Assembly: GCA_018398765.1 (NCBI GenBank)
Contig: JAHBMJ010002919.1
Coordinates: 76,493 to 94,625 of the forward strand
DNA: 18,133 nt
Reading direction: 5' to 3'
Source of the DNA: Chromera velia
Taxonomy: Eukaryota > Sar > Chromeraceae
Under the pieces are notes generated by a model that saw nothing but the letters and a program-made list of their open reading frames with translations, had not been told where the DNA came from and did no database searches. The translations under genes and the position numbers were made by a program. Shown piece by piece: positions 1 through 8,078 of this stretch. Numbering within the stretch: position 1 is the stretch's first letter; each line of letters opens with the position of its first letter.

Positions 1-967
1 ATCTAATGCAAATGACTTTCTCATTTCTTGCAATCGATTCATTTGTTTTCCTGACAGCCTCTCTGTAGAGGAGCGTCTGTGTACGTGCAGGGGAGTGACG
101 CCTCCTTGGCGAGTGCTGATTTTGGACGTGCTACGATCCTTTGTATCAGATGGGGAGTCTGATTGACTGCTGCTGCTGGAGTTGGAGGAGTCACTCACAG
201 AGAGCGACGAGGTCGAGCTTGAATTCGTTGAACAGGGACGAGCCTCAGCGCTCCGACGCCCCTCCACACTCACAGCCACACCGCTCCCTATCGTGCTGGC
301 TCGACGCCTCTGAACTCCAAAACTTGGGCAAGCAGAAGCGAGTCCGCTATTCCGTCCGTCGCTTGTCTCGACAATCGTCTGTGCGACCAGTTGGTCGCTT
401 CCGCGTATACTGAAAGAGATCATTGAGACCATTTCATTTGCAACTGAACTGCGTCGCCGAGCATTTCTTCTAGCCACAGCCCCATCAGCATTGGTAGTGG
501 ACATACGCCTCGAGGAACGCGGGGTTCCTTGGGAAGGGGGCTCTGTTGGAAATACTGTTGAGAGACGTCTCTGTGGTAAGGCGAGGTCTGTCAAGACTGA
601 CGACCTTCTTCGATCATGCGTGACCATTGGCCCCCCCACAGTCGAGGCTCTCCTTTTTCTTCCCCCCCCCTCCTCAGTCTCTTGCCACCCTACTGAACCC
701 CTCCGCTGCCCCCCTGCTAGAGAAAATCCGTCTCCAAACCCGTTATCAAAGTCCCCAGCCAGGGAATCCCTTCCTCCAGCACTGGGTGCGAAGCGCACGG
801 GTGCCGCCGAGGATCTCCTCATTTGACCTTGGCCTCTCTCTCTGGCCACGGAGGGGGATCCTGTCCTTTCATTCAGCTGCGTGCTCTTGTAGAAGGTCCT
901 GCTCCCAAACTTTCTGTTGATGGCAGCAGGAGACTGCTGTTTGAGTGGAAGAGAAGCTTCCCATATC
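1..967 (-). CDS. Exon 2 of BTB-like gene: Arg/Ser-rich region with RRxS/T array
   Basis: The minus-strand frame is open from 987 to the window edge (329 codons), with no Met-led start and no stop, as expected of an internal exon. Composition is Arg, Ser, Gly and Thr rich, with a poly-Ser stretch encoded near 181-120. Nine short RRxS/T motifs recur (near 819, 705, 654, 612, 570, 510, 459, 258 and 78). No folded domain is recognised. The exon may continue left of the window. Coding status rests on frame length, phase match and motif recurrence. Confidence 0.65.
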
Positions 968-1897
968 CTTGTCGGTGTGAAGAGAAATCAACCTGCCTAA
1001 TCGAGCTCGCGCTCCGAGTCGTACATACACTTTCGACGGAACCCGACGGGCAAGGACGCAAACATCATCGACGTCCACAGACACAGAGGAAGAAGAAGAG
1101 CACGAGAACACAAAAGGAAAACTTGATCCCTCTGCTGCAACCTGTCGAAGACTGTCGTGACAATATCGGAGGGCCCGGAGAGCCGATTCTGCGTCCCCGA
1201 CAGTTTCTCCAATATGCTCATCAGACAGACACTGAGGCCCGGCCCCTTGTCCAAACAAACGGAGGGCGCCTGAGAAGATCCTCTGCGCTGATGCGACCAC
1301 ATTACCAGTTGTTGAGGCGTCTGCCTTCTGCAGACAGCGAAGCAAGAGCGCCGCCCCCTTAGGCCTCTTTGTGGTTTTCTCGGCAAACACGAAATCAGAC
1401 TGAGCGACTCCCGACAAAATTCCCTCAACCAACATTTCATCTTCTTCAAGGAAACAATCTGATATCAGAACGTTGCACAATCGTGTTTTCTGTGTCGTAC
1501 TCAGTCTCTGTTTTGCAAACAGCAAAAGTGCCTCCTTCCCAAGCCGGCAGCCCAGGTACTCCGAGGCCCCAGCGAATGCGACCGGATCTGCCGCGACCAG
1601 GTCAAGTGTGGAGCTGCTCGCTGACTCTAGGGAGATCAACTCCATGAAGCCCCCCAATAAATCGGGATTGAATGGAAAACCATCCATGGAATGCACACAC
1701 ACACGGATGTACGAGAACCCTAATCCCTCGGCTTCCCCGTCTCCGTCTCCCTCCCTCGCTGCTCCCCCAACGGAGTCAAAAGAGAGAAAGGCCTCAAAGT
1801 AAGAGGAATGACGTGCAGCCTTCTCTGCAGAAACCACCCACCGCTTCCCTTGGCATCGAACCTCAAGTCCGATCTCCTCCTGGCTGCCTGCTTCCAT
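1..1897 (-). CDS. BTB/POZ-like protein with long Arg/Ser-rich tail (C-terminus beyond left edge)
   Basis: Two-exon model on the minus strand, at least 612 residues. Exon 1 is 1897-1029 (289 codons plus 2 bases) and exon 2 is 967-1 (1 base plus 322 codons), open to the window edge. Residues about 11-130 have a BTB/POZ pattern: a beta-strand pair (LEVRCQGKRWVVSAEKAA), the helix HSSYFEAFLSF, then a hydrophobic helix series ending YLGCRLGKEALLLFAKQRL. A BACK-like helical stretch follows (about 130-250). BTB domains dimerise and often act as Cullin-3 adaptors; which role applies here cannot be seen. The exon 2 product is low-complexity, rich in Arg, Ser and Gly, and carries nine RRxS/T motifs. The start at 1897 is the first Met before the BTB core. 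The BTB assignment is by pattern, without a search; a SKP1-like or other alpha/beta fold is possible. Confidence 0.7.
968..1028 (-). other. Putative 61-nt intron of BTB-like gene
   Basis: The donor is GTATGT and the acceptor ACAAG, preceded by a short pyrimidine run (TTTCTCTTC). The intron removes two in-frame stops (TAG and TGA) that otherwise separate the two frames. It is short beside the 356-1197 nt introns elsewhere in the window, so the exact boundaries are provisional. A longer intron with an upstream donor is possible. Confidence 0.5.
1029..1897 (-). CDS. Exon 1 of BTB-like gene
   Basis: It starts at ATG 1897-1895 and ends before a GTATGT donor at 1028-1023. The same frame stays open to a TGA at 871-869, so an unspliced 342-residue product is the alternative. 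The splice is preferred because the following frame is open for 322 codons and joins in phase (2+1 bases giving a Val codon). Within this exon the segment near residues 38-55 is an acidic Gly/Asp/Glu insert between BTB elements. Confidence 0.7.
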
Positions 1898-2459
1898 TCT
1901 GTAGGTGGGGAAGTCAGGAGACGGCTACTTACAAGCTTATTCCGGGAACAATTTGTGTGTCCCGTCCGACTATCAGCGACCGAATGTACCGCATTCTGGC
2001 TGACCGCAAGATCTATCTGTCTCTGTGCATCTGCATGTGTCGTTTTTAGAGCTCATGCATCTGCTTTTCATCAGTTCGATCAAGGAGTTTTTGTGGAGGG
2101 GCATTGCATGCATGCATGGAGGCTTTGAGAATTAAGTTCAGCTCGGCTCGGCTCGCGGGTGCATGCATGCAGGCCTCAAAAAAATGCATGCATGGACAAA
2201 TTGAGGCTGCAAGTTAGGCATAAGTTAGGCAACTTGGCAGTCTGTTCCCCCCAAAAGAAGACTCCAAGAAGTGTAAGTCAGCACGCCCTCATACAGCAGT
2301 ACTCCTTATCGGCATTCATTCAGGGATTGTGCTGTTGTGATCGGTCCCCTTGCAAGTGTCTCTGCGTTTGTTGACGGGGGCAGAAAGGAGACGGCGTTTT
2401 TATTTCGAGAAAAAGTGACGGGCATACGAAGCACCGGGCTGTGAGAAGTTGCAGCAACC
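1898..2459. promoter_or_regulatory. Divergent upstream region between BTB-like gene and hydrolase gene
   Basis: This 562-nt spacer separates two start codons that point away from each other, so it should hold both promoters. It contains three TGCATGCA-type palindromic clusters (2105-2118, 2160-2171, 2185-2194), a short CTCGG triplicate (about 2142-2155) and an 11-nt tandem duplication of AAGTTAGGCA-type sequence (2211-2232). I see no TATA-like box. A minus-strand GTAAGT at 1932 followed by CTACAG at 1899 would give only a 34-nt 5' UTR intron and is not called. Confidence 0.6.
2105..2194. promoter_or_regulatory. Cluster of three TGCATGCA palindromes
   Basis: TGCATGCATGCATG at 2105-2118, TGCATGCATGCA at 2160-2171 and TGCATGCATG at 2185-2194. 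GCATGC/TGCATGC cores are known recognition sequences of apicomplexan AP2 (ApiAP2) DNA-binding proteins and a promoter motif in coccidia. A regulatory role here is inferred from position and clustering. Confidence 0.5.
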
Positions 2460-4103
2460 ATGAGGACACTTGGCGCTGTTTCTTTTTTGATTTCTGCTGT
2501 GTCAGGCAGGACTCCTCCTTCTTCCTCCACCCCTCCGTCCTTCCGTCCTCCTCTGGATGAAATCAGAGAGCTTCAAGATGTCCTGACATCTCTCAACGAA
2601 GGTGCAAGAGAGAGGCCGGGTTTTTTGTTTGACGCTCATGAGGGTCATCTGCTCGGTGCACATGAGCAGTCCTCTACGTTGACTGGCGACAGCCCGAAAG
2701 AAAAACTTAGAGCTGTCGGAGAAGACGCACTGAGGTGCGGGAAAGCGCCTGGTCTCTTTCTCACCGTCGTGAAGGGCGACGAGACGGTGATCGCTGAGGG
2801 CTTCGGCCTTCGTGACGTTGCCAAAAACCTGCCTGTCACTGAGAACACCCTCTTTGGCATCGGATCCACCAGCAAGGCCTTCACTGCGACCCTGCTGGGT
2901 ATGCGGAAGGACGCGGGGGAGGTCGACTTTGACACTCCCGTCTCCGATCTGCTGGACGGATTCCGTCTGAAAGACGACGCCGCGTCCCTTTCTGTCACTC
3001 CGCGTGATCTGATGACGCACCACACAGGAATGCCCAGACACGACTATGCGTGGGTGTTGGGGAGGAGTGATAACATGACTCGTCATGAGATGATGTTGAA
3101 GTTTCGGAATTTTGAGTCTGCCACTCCTGTGCGTACCAAGTTTCTGTATAACAATTTCATGTGGACCACTGTCGGTCTGATTGTGGAGAAATTGGCAGGG
3201 CATTCGTGGGAGGAAGAAGTCACGTCTCGTATCTTCACTCCTCTGGGTATGAACTCCACTACCGCAAGCTTCAAAGAGGCAAAGAAGAGGGGGGCAGAGG
3301 TGGCAGTTCCCGCAGTGTGGGTGGAGTCGGAGAAAGAGAATGGAGAGGGGAAGTTTGTGCCTCTCTCTTGGGAGGCAAACTTGGCATGTGACTTTGTTGG
3401 TCCAGCCGGGTCAATCAATACGAATGCCCGTGACATTGCCAAGTGGATGAGGTTCAACCTCGACCCTTCAGGCAAGGGTCTTATCTCCCCCCAGACGTTT
3501 GCAGAAATCCACTCACCCCTCAGAGCTGTTGCTCAAATTGCAACTGGTCTTGCACCTCCCACCTTCCCCGTGCGTCTTGACGTGCCCAATTACGGTCTTG
3601 GCTGGATTGTGGGACTGTACAGAGACCTTCGTGTGGTCTTCCATGGAGGAGGCACCCTTGGAGTCTCAACTATGGTGCTTCTCATTCCCGAAAAGAAGTT
3701 CGGCGTGGCTCTGTCGGGCTCCACCACCAACTTTCTGATGCCCCAGCACGCCCTTCTGGGAGCGTTGCGGGCTGTCGATATTGCACTAGGTCTCGGAGAC
3801 TGGCTCGACTCCGACCACATTTGTGAATTTCCTAAACCCTTCGTCAAAAGCAAAAGCACGCAGATCCCTGTGAGTGACAGATCCTCTGCAGAGAGAACTC
3901 TTGAGGGTGCGGGAAGGGGAGCGAAGTCTCTGAGGGGAGGGCTTTCGGAAGGGGCAGAAGAGGCAGATGCCTACAGTGGCATTTACGAAGAGCCTGCATA
4001 CGGACCTCTGCGCGTGTCCTCCTCTGAGGGCACAAATGGGGAGGGAAAGAGGACCTTGAAGTTCGAGCTCGGACTCTCAGGACCCATCCCGTGCGCCCAG
4101 AAC
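2460..4103 (+). CDS. Exon 1 of beta-lactamase-like hydrolase
   Basis: It carries the leader, the complete catalytic domain and the first strands of the C-terminal domain. The frame runs on to a TGA at 4125-4127, but the C-terminal domain would then be cut in the middle. The proposed phase-0 donor is GTCAGT at 4104, after Cys-Ala-Gln-Asn. Phase-0 GTCAAG at 4116 is an alternative; the stronger-looking GTGAGG at 4123 is in the wrong phase for exon 2. Confidence 0.85.
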
Positions 4104-4381
4104 GTCAGTCAGTCGGTCAAGAAGTGAGGGGGGGAGGGAAAGAGAGACGTACAGACCATTGTGTCTTTGCCTTCTTACCTGTTGGCGGCACGCAGGTCCT
4201 CCGTTTCCTCTGCTGCGTGCCTTGCTGCCCTCCTTGTTTGCTTGTTCAATGTTGTCGTCTTCCCTGGTTTTTCTGCTGCTCCGCCCACGTGCTGTTCATT
4301 CTTCCAGTTGTCTGCATGTTCGTCTGTCCAACTTTGTGTGAGGATTCAGGGGCTTGTTTCTTTGGACTCGTCTTTGCTACG

Positions 4382-4412
<31 letters not shown>

Positions 4413-4740
4413 GTGCGTGTGTGTGTGTGTGTGTGTAAGTGGCTGCGCTTTCCAGTTTCACTTGTTGGACCTTATAATTGTTGCTTTCTGTCTTTCTTTC
4501 TCTTACCCAACACAATTTATGTCACATCATGTTTCTGGATGCGTGTGTGACTGACTGCAGGCTAACGATCTGTTTGACTGCCCTGCCTTCTTCGTTCTCG
4601 ACGACGTGCCTGCCTCTCTCTTCTTCGAGAGAGACACAGAGGGCCCCGCAGAGCGTCATGGGAAGGTCACTGCAGTGATCCTGAACATCAACAACCCCGG
4701 AGACTTCAACTACCACATTAAGTTCGCAAAGACACAATAG
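2460..4740 (+). CDS. Secreted serine beta-lactamase/PBP-like hydrolase (class C fold) with C-terminal DUF3471-like domain
   Basis: Two exons, 2460-4103 (548 codons) and 4561-4740 (60 codons with stop), give 607 residues. Residues 1-16 look like a short signal peptide (MRTLGAVSFLISAVSG), followed by a Pro/Ser-rich linker. Residues about 85-450 form the beta-lactamase/transpeptidase domain. It has the catalytic S136-T-S-K139 (SxxK) in GIGSTSKAFTA, the Tyr motif Y230-N-N, and H395-G-G as the KTG-box equivalent in FHGGGTLG. From about residue 505 (YSGIYEEPAYGPLRV) the C-terminal beta-domain begins and finishes in exon 2. Such enzymes hydrolyse amide or ester bonds through an acyl-serine; LACTB is the familiar eukaryotic relative. 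The substrate is unknown, and beta-lactam resistance should not be assumed. The ATG at 2460 has a good eukaryotic context (CAACCATGA). A low-complexity linker lies at about 465-500. Confidence 0.93.
4104..4560 (+). other. Intron of beta-lactamase-like gene with CT/TG tract
   Basis: 457 nt, GTCAGT donor and ACTGCAG acceptor. It contains a compound (CT)n(TG)n tract at about 4387-4436. Confidence 0.75.
4561..4740 (+). CDS. Exon 2 (terminal) of beta-lactamase-like hydrolase
   Basis: A 60-codon frame begins right after the ACTGCAG acceptor and ends at TAG 4738-4740. The product starts ANDLFDCPAFFVLDDVPASL and contains FFERD and GKVTAVILNI. This alternating pattern (aromatic, acidic turn, then G-K-V-hydrophobic strand) fits the end of DUF3471-type domains that follow bacterial beta-lactamase-family domains. 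The next frame over encodes only Ser/Thr/Leu-rich sequence and is not favoured. Confidence 0.85.
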   Translation, partial: ANDLFDCPAFFVLDDVPASLFFERDTEGPAERHGKVTAVILNINNPGDFNYHIKFAKTQ

Positions 4741-5690
4741 GAGCAGCAGTGAAAAACGTAAGGGGGTAACAATGAAAAGAATGTTGAAAGAAGGGGTGCG
4801 AGAAAAAGGAAGGACAGGGAAAACTGAAATTGCATGGGGGAAGAGAGAGGCACTCGTCTTCGACCTCTTTGCCCAAGACGATCGATCGAGGCAGAGAAAG
4901 AGACACACACGTAAAGCCACCTGAAAAAAAAGTGCAGGCGACCTCGATCGTGGCTGTATTGCCCTGTGGGCAGAAAAGAAAGAAGCAGATACATGCACTT
5001 GGTCTGCCGAATAAAGTGGAGAGATGCGGCCGGAGGGAGAAAGAGGGGGAACGGAGGGTCGTCTCTCTGCGATATGACCTGTATATCTGTCTGTTTGTTG
5101 AGTTTTTATCCTTCGATCCTTTTTGCATGAGATCCTGCTTGTGTTTACTCGACGTTCACTTCTTTTTACTTGATGTATTAATAAGAAGAAAGCGACATGC
5201 ATGCATGCATGACCTCTGGATCGAATACGAGGGAGGCTATTGCGAGCCCCTTTCTGATCTATCATCTCTGTATTGTACGGTGCCCTCTTCTCGTTTCAAG
5301 CTGGATTCAGAGCGGAAGCTTTCGGCAAATAGGCGAGAGCCTGCACTTCTTTTGAGTCCCTTCAATTGATACTCCGTATATCTTGCACATGTGTGTGCGC
5401 GTGTTTCTATTTGTGTACGTATATCGGTTGGGTGGGTGGATGGATGGGCGGATGCATGCAGACATGCACAGTCTGTCTTTGCTCTCTGGTGTCGTGACAA
5501 TCTGGTCACGCCTCGTGGTGGGTACAAAAATCTCCCTGGAGGGAAGAAATGTAAAACAAAAAAGAAGTTTCTCGCCGTTGTGTAACCTCACAGCAAGCTC
5601 AGCCAATGATGTGTTTTCTCGTCCTCCATGGTTCGCCATCCCGATGGCCTGTAAACGAACGGACAGATGTAGTTTCGCAGAGTATTAAAG
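4741..5690. other. Intergenic, no gene recognised
   Basis: This follows the hydrolase stop codon and presumably begins with its 3' UTR. The open frames here (for example 4830-5369 plus, 4522-5265 minus) give basic, repetitive products without domain pattern and overlap each other. A TGCATGCA-type run lies at 5197-5211 and another TGCATGC at about 5453. Confidence 0.6.
5197..5211. repeat. ATGC tandem run (TGCATGCA type)
   Basis: ATGCATGCATGCATG, the same palindromic motif as in the 2105-2194 cluster, but about 460 nt downstream of the hydrolase stop codon. This shows the motif is not confined to promoters. Confidence 0.85.
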
Positions 5691-5957
5691 ACCTAGTCTA
5701 GTAGTCTGAGCAAGCCTACCTAGTACTGTTTCGGCCAATATTATAAGTTAAATAACATCCCGATAATTTTTTAAAAAAGTAATAAAATTCCCTCAATTAT
5801 CATCATCATCATCAAAAGCTTTCTTTTCAGGCTATTTTTTTCTTTAACTCTAGTTTGTACAAGGTTTCGTACTTACGTGCACTTTCCCATTCAAAAACGG
5901 AAAAAGGTCTTTCAATTATACAAAATGCATGTATATATGATAGGGCGACTTTAATAG

Positions 5958-6205
5958 CCCGGCAGGCGCCGCCGCCGCCATCTATGGGTCGGCGACTATT
6001 GCAATAGTTAGAATAGTGAACTATTTTAACTATTTTCCGATAGTCGCTTCATTTTTAACTATAAAATAGTAAGAATAGTTAACTATTTCAACTATTTTTT
6101 CTAGTTATAGTTTACTATTTTGACTATAAAATATAGAGGTATAGCTATAGTTGCTATAGTCAACTATTTGTTGACGAACCGACTCATGGCCGCGGCAGCC
6201 ATCGT
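5958..6205. repeat. Foldback-like element: GC-rich imperfect inverted caps around an AT-rich tandem dimer
   Basis: The left cap (5958-5996, GCCGCCGCCATCTATGGGTC plus CGGC) and the right cap (6171-6205) are roughly reverse complements: both read GC(C/T)GCCGC, then CCAT, then GTCGG. Between them, ACTATTT and AATAGT motifs recur on both strands. Two perfect 14-nt palindromes occur: ACTATTGCAATAGT (5995-6008) and AATAGTTAACTATT (6074-6087). Two diverged copies of a 62-65 nt unit follow one another. This could be a MITE-like remnant or a satellite dimer. Confidence 0.5.
6004..6133. repeat. Diverged tandem duplication, about 62-65 nt period
   Basis: Copy A (6004-6068) and copy B (6066-6133) both run ATAGT(T/A)AGAATAGT, then (G/T)AACTATTT, then AACTATTTT, and both end with ACTATAAAATA. 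The start-to-start spacing is 62 and the end-to-end spacing 65, so there is a 3-nt net indel. Read by eye. Confidence 0.7.
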
Positions 6206-6244
6206 AACCCAATCACAGAGGGCAGCCTCAGCGCAGGTCTGTGT

Positions 6245-6268
6245 CTAGCATCCTCCCTAGCATCCTCC
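6245..6268. repeat. 12-nt perfect tandem duplication
   Basis: CTAGCATCCTCC occurs twice head to tail, beside the GC-capped element. Confidence 0.9.
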
Positions 6269-7015
6269 TAGAATGACTCTAGTTTAATTCTTTAAAAAAA
6301 AAAACACTATGTGTAAATTAAAAAACAAATGATCAAAAACCATTCAATACAAATATTATATAATTTAAAGTTTTTTTACATGTCTTACATCTAAACTAGC
6401 ATCTAGAACAACCTAACATAATTAATTTAGATCAATTTTACGATTCCGGGATCTCACATTACCAACCATACAGATCATGTCGATTTGAGCGTTAATTTGG
6501 CTAAAGGGTCTTTTGAAGAGATCCAATAGATTCTGGTATAAGTAACTCGTCAATGGGCATCACGGGCTTCCGAGATTGATGCATGCCACCTGAACAGGCT
6601 CTGAATTATACGGCCACCAGCACCTGCACATAGCCGGGCAGTCGAGAAACAGGGACGCACAACGTTTGACACAAGAAAAAACACGCAGAACTCACTTGTA
6701 ATTTGTATGGATGGCTCTTGGAATTCGTCTGAATCACGCACCAATCAGTTCGTGCATGTTTATCTTCACATTTATGAACACTTTTTCGTTCAATGTCGAA
6801 TAGATCCTTTCCAAAGGAGAAAGGCAGAATGGCATGGAGAAGAGAATCGCGCCGATGGATCCACAGATTTCCAACGATCGCGCATTTTAGTGCACCGCGG
6901 GTTGCGGTCTTCCTGTCTTGACTTCAGATTCGGATTGTTTGAATTTGTTTCGTGTCAGCAGGAAAGCCCAGTATGGTTCGTTGTGAACAATGCGATGCGA
7001 AAAGCCGTAAGGCTG

Positions 7016-7016
7016 C

Positions 7017-7079
<63 letters not shown>

Positions 7080-7085
7080 CGCGCG
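7016..7085. repeat. Compound (TC)n(TG)n(CG)n microsatellite
   Basis: CT dinucleotides to about 7035, then TG to about 7070, then CG to 7085. The alternating purine-pyrimidine TG/CG part (about 50 nt) is the kind of sequence that can adopt Z-DNA. Confidence 0.95.
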
Positions 7086-7378
7086 TGTGATTGAACGCGA
7101 CTCAATGAAGGTACGGATGCAAAAAAAACAGGCTTGTGCGTATTGTGTCTCGTTCTTAAATCTGCCCTCCCGGCAGTGATCCAAAAGAAAAAGAAGCGAA
7201 AGGACACGCACTGATTCGAAACGCCTCTCTTCTGGAGGCGACTGACCGAAAAAACTCCTCCGACGCAAGGTCTTCGACGTCTCCCCTTCCTTCTTCTCCT
7301 CAGACCGAAATCACATCACTCCCCCAGTGCCGATCCCCCCCCTGTGTTTACATGCGCGACTTACCCTTCCTCCCTTTT

Positions 7379-7455
7379 TCATTCATTCATTCATTCATTC
7401 ATTGATTCACTCATTCATTCATTGATTCACCCATTCGTTCATTCACTCATTCATC
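7379..7455. repeat. (ATTC)n tetranucleotide microsatellite, interrupted
   Basis: ATTC units from about 7379 with GATT, ACTC and GTTC variants interspersed. Short frames across it encode only Ser/Ile/His/Phe repeats and are not genes. Confidence 0.95.
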
Positions 7456-8003
7456 CGTCCATCCTTCCATCCAGTCTCGCATCTCTAACACAAGCAGAGG
7501 ATGCATCGACTCTTCTCCTTCCCCCTTCCCTCTGAACCTCCAAGTGTCGCCAGATGGCTTCATAAGGCCGGCCTTGTCCCCTCTGCCCCCCACTCCCGCA
7601 ACCCCCCCTTCTCCTTCCTCCTAGGCCCACGCACCCGGAAAACCCACCCGCCATCCTCTCTCACTGAGTCAGCTCTTCACGGGAAAGCACCTTCTTCTTT
7701 GAACCGCATTTTCCCCCCCAACCGCGTCAGGACAGCGCTGACCCCTTCCCAAATAAGGACACCATGTACACCCCTGTTCCTCACACCACTGACCGAACAG
7801 TGAATCCTGTCGAAGACGTACACGCGGTCTTCGAATCAACACTGACTCACGTCCCCCCTACCATCCCAACGAAGTCCAAAAATCAACTCTGCCGTCTGGG
7901 GAGGGCCCCCCCCCCTCACACACACAAATAAAAAACGAAGCAGTCGCAGGTCGTCCCCCAAAAGGTGCATGGTCAAAATTGCAGTGGAACAGCAACTCAA
8001 AAA

Positions 8004-8078
8004 GGCTCCCCCAAAGGGGATTCGAGCCCTGACCGTTCTTTCTCTGTATGATTGCTGTTGTACCACAACAAAAAAGCC
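8004..8078 (-). tRNA. Degenerate tRNA-like element (possible tRNA pseudogene or tRNA-derived SINE head)
   Basis: Read on the minus strand, 75 nt. The ends pair as an acceptor-like stem (GGCTTTT with GGGAGCC, including G-U pairs). A D-arm-like GTTG-TGGTA-CAAC sits at nt 10-22. A T-loop/B-box-like GGGCTCGAATCCCC differs from the GGTTCGAATCC consensus mainly at one base. A TTTTT run immediately follows the 3' end, as in RNA polymerase III terminators. Against it, no proper anticodon stem can be formed in the purine-rich middle, and the T stem has only three good pairs. A working tRNA is unlikely and no amino acid identity is assigned. Confidence 0.25.

Larger units (their letters stand above)
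5690..6550. other. AT-rich island 1, non-coding
   Basis: Base composition shifts sharply to AT-rich, with no open frame of note on either strand. It holds an (ATC)n run (about 5797-5813), a GC-capped tandem-dimer element (5958-6205), a 12-nt tandem duplication (6245-6268), an A run (about 6293-6304) and long AT stretches to about 6440. No transposase, reverse transcriptase or RNA gene is visible. Confidence 0.7.

Noticed and set aside
1899-1932. GTAAGT...CTACAG on the minus strand just before the BTB-like start codon
   Set aside because: It would be a 34-nt intron, far below the other introns here, and it lies outside the coding region, so nothing constrains it.
2502-3203. Long minus-strand open frame inside the hydrolase gene
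   Set aside because: Shadow of the strongly supported plus-strand coding region; its product shows no domain pattern.
4522-5369. Overlapping frames on both strands downstream of the hydrolase
   Set aside because: Products are basic and repetitive, contradict one another and show no recognisable motifs or splice-consistent exons.
6707-7090. 127-codon plus-strand frame
   Set aside because: Its C-terminal third is translated microsatellite (Leu-Ser, Cys-Val, Ala-Arg repeats) and the rest has no domain signature.
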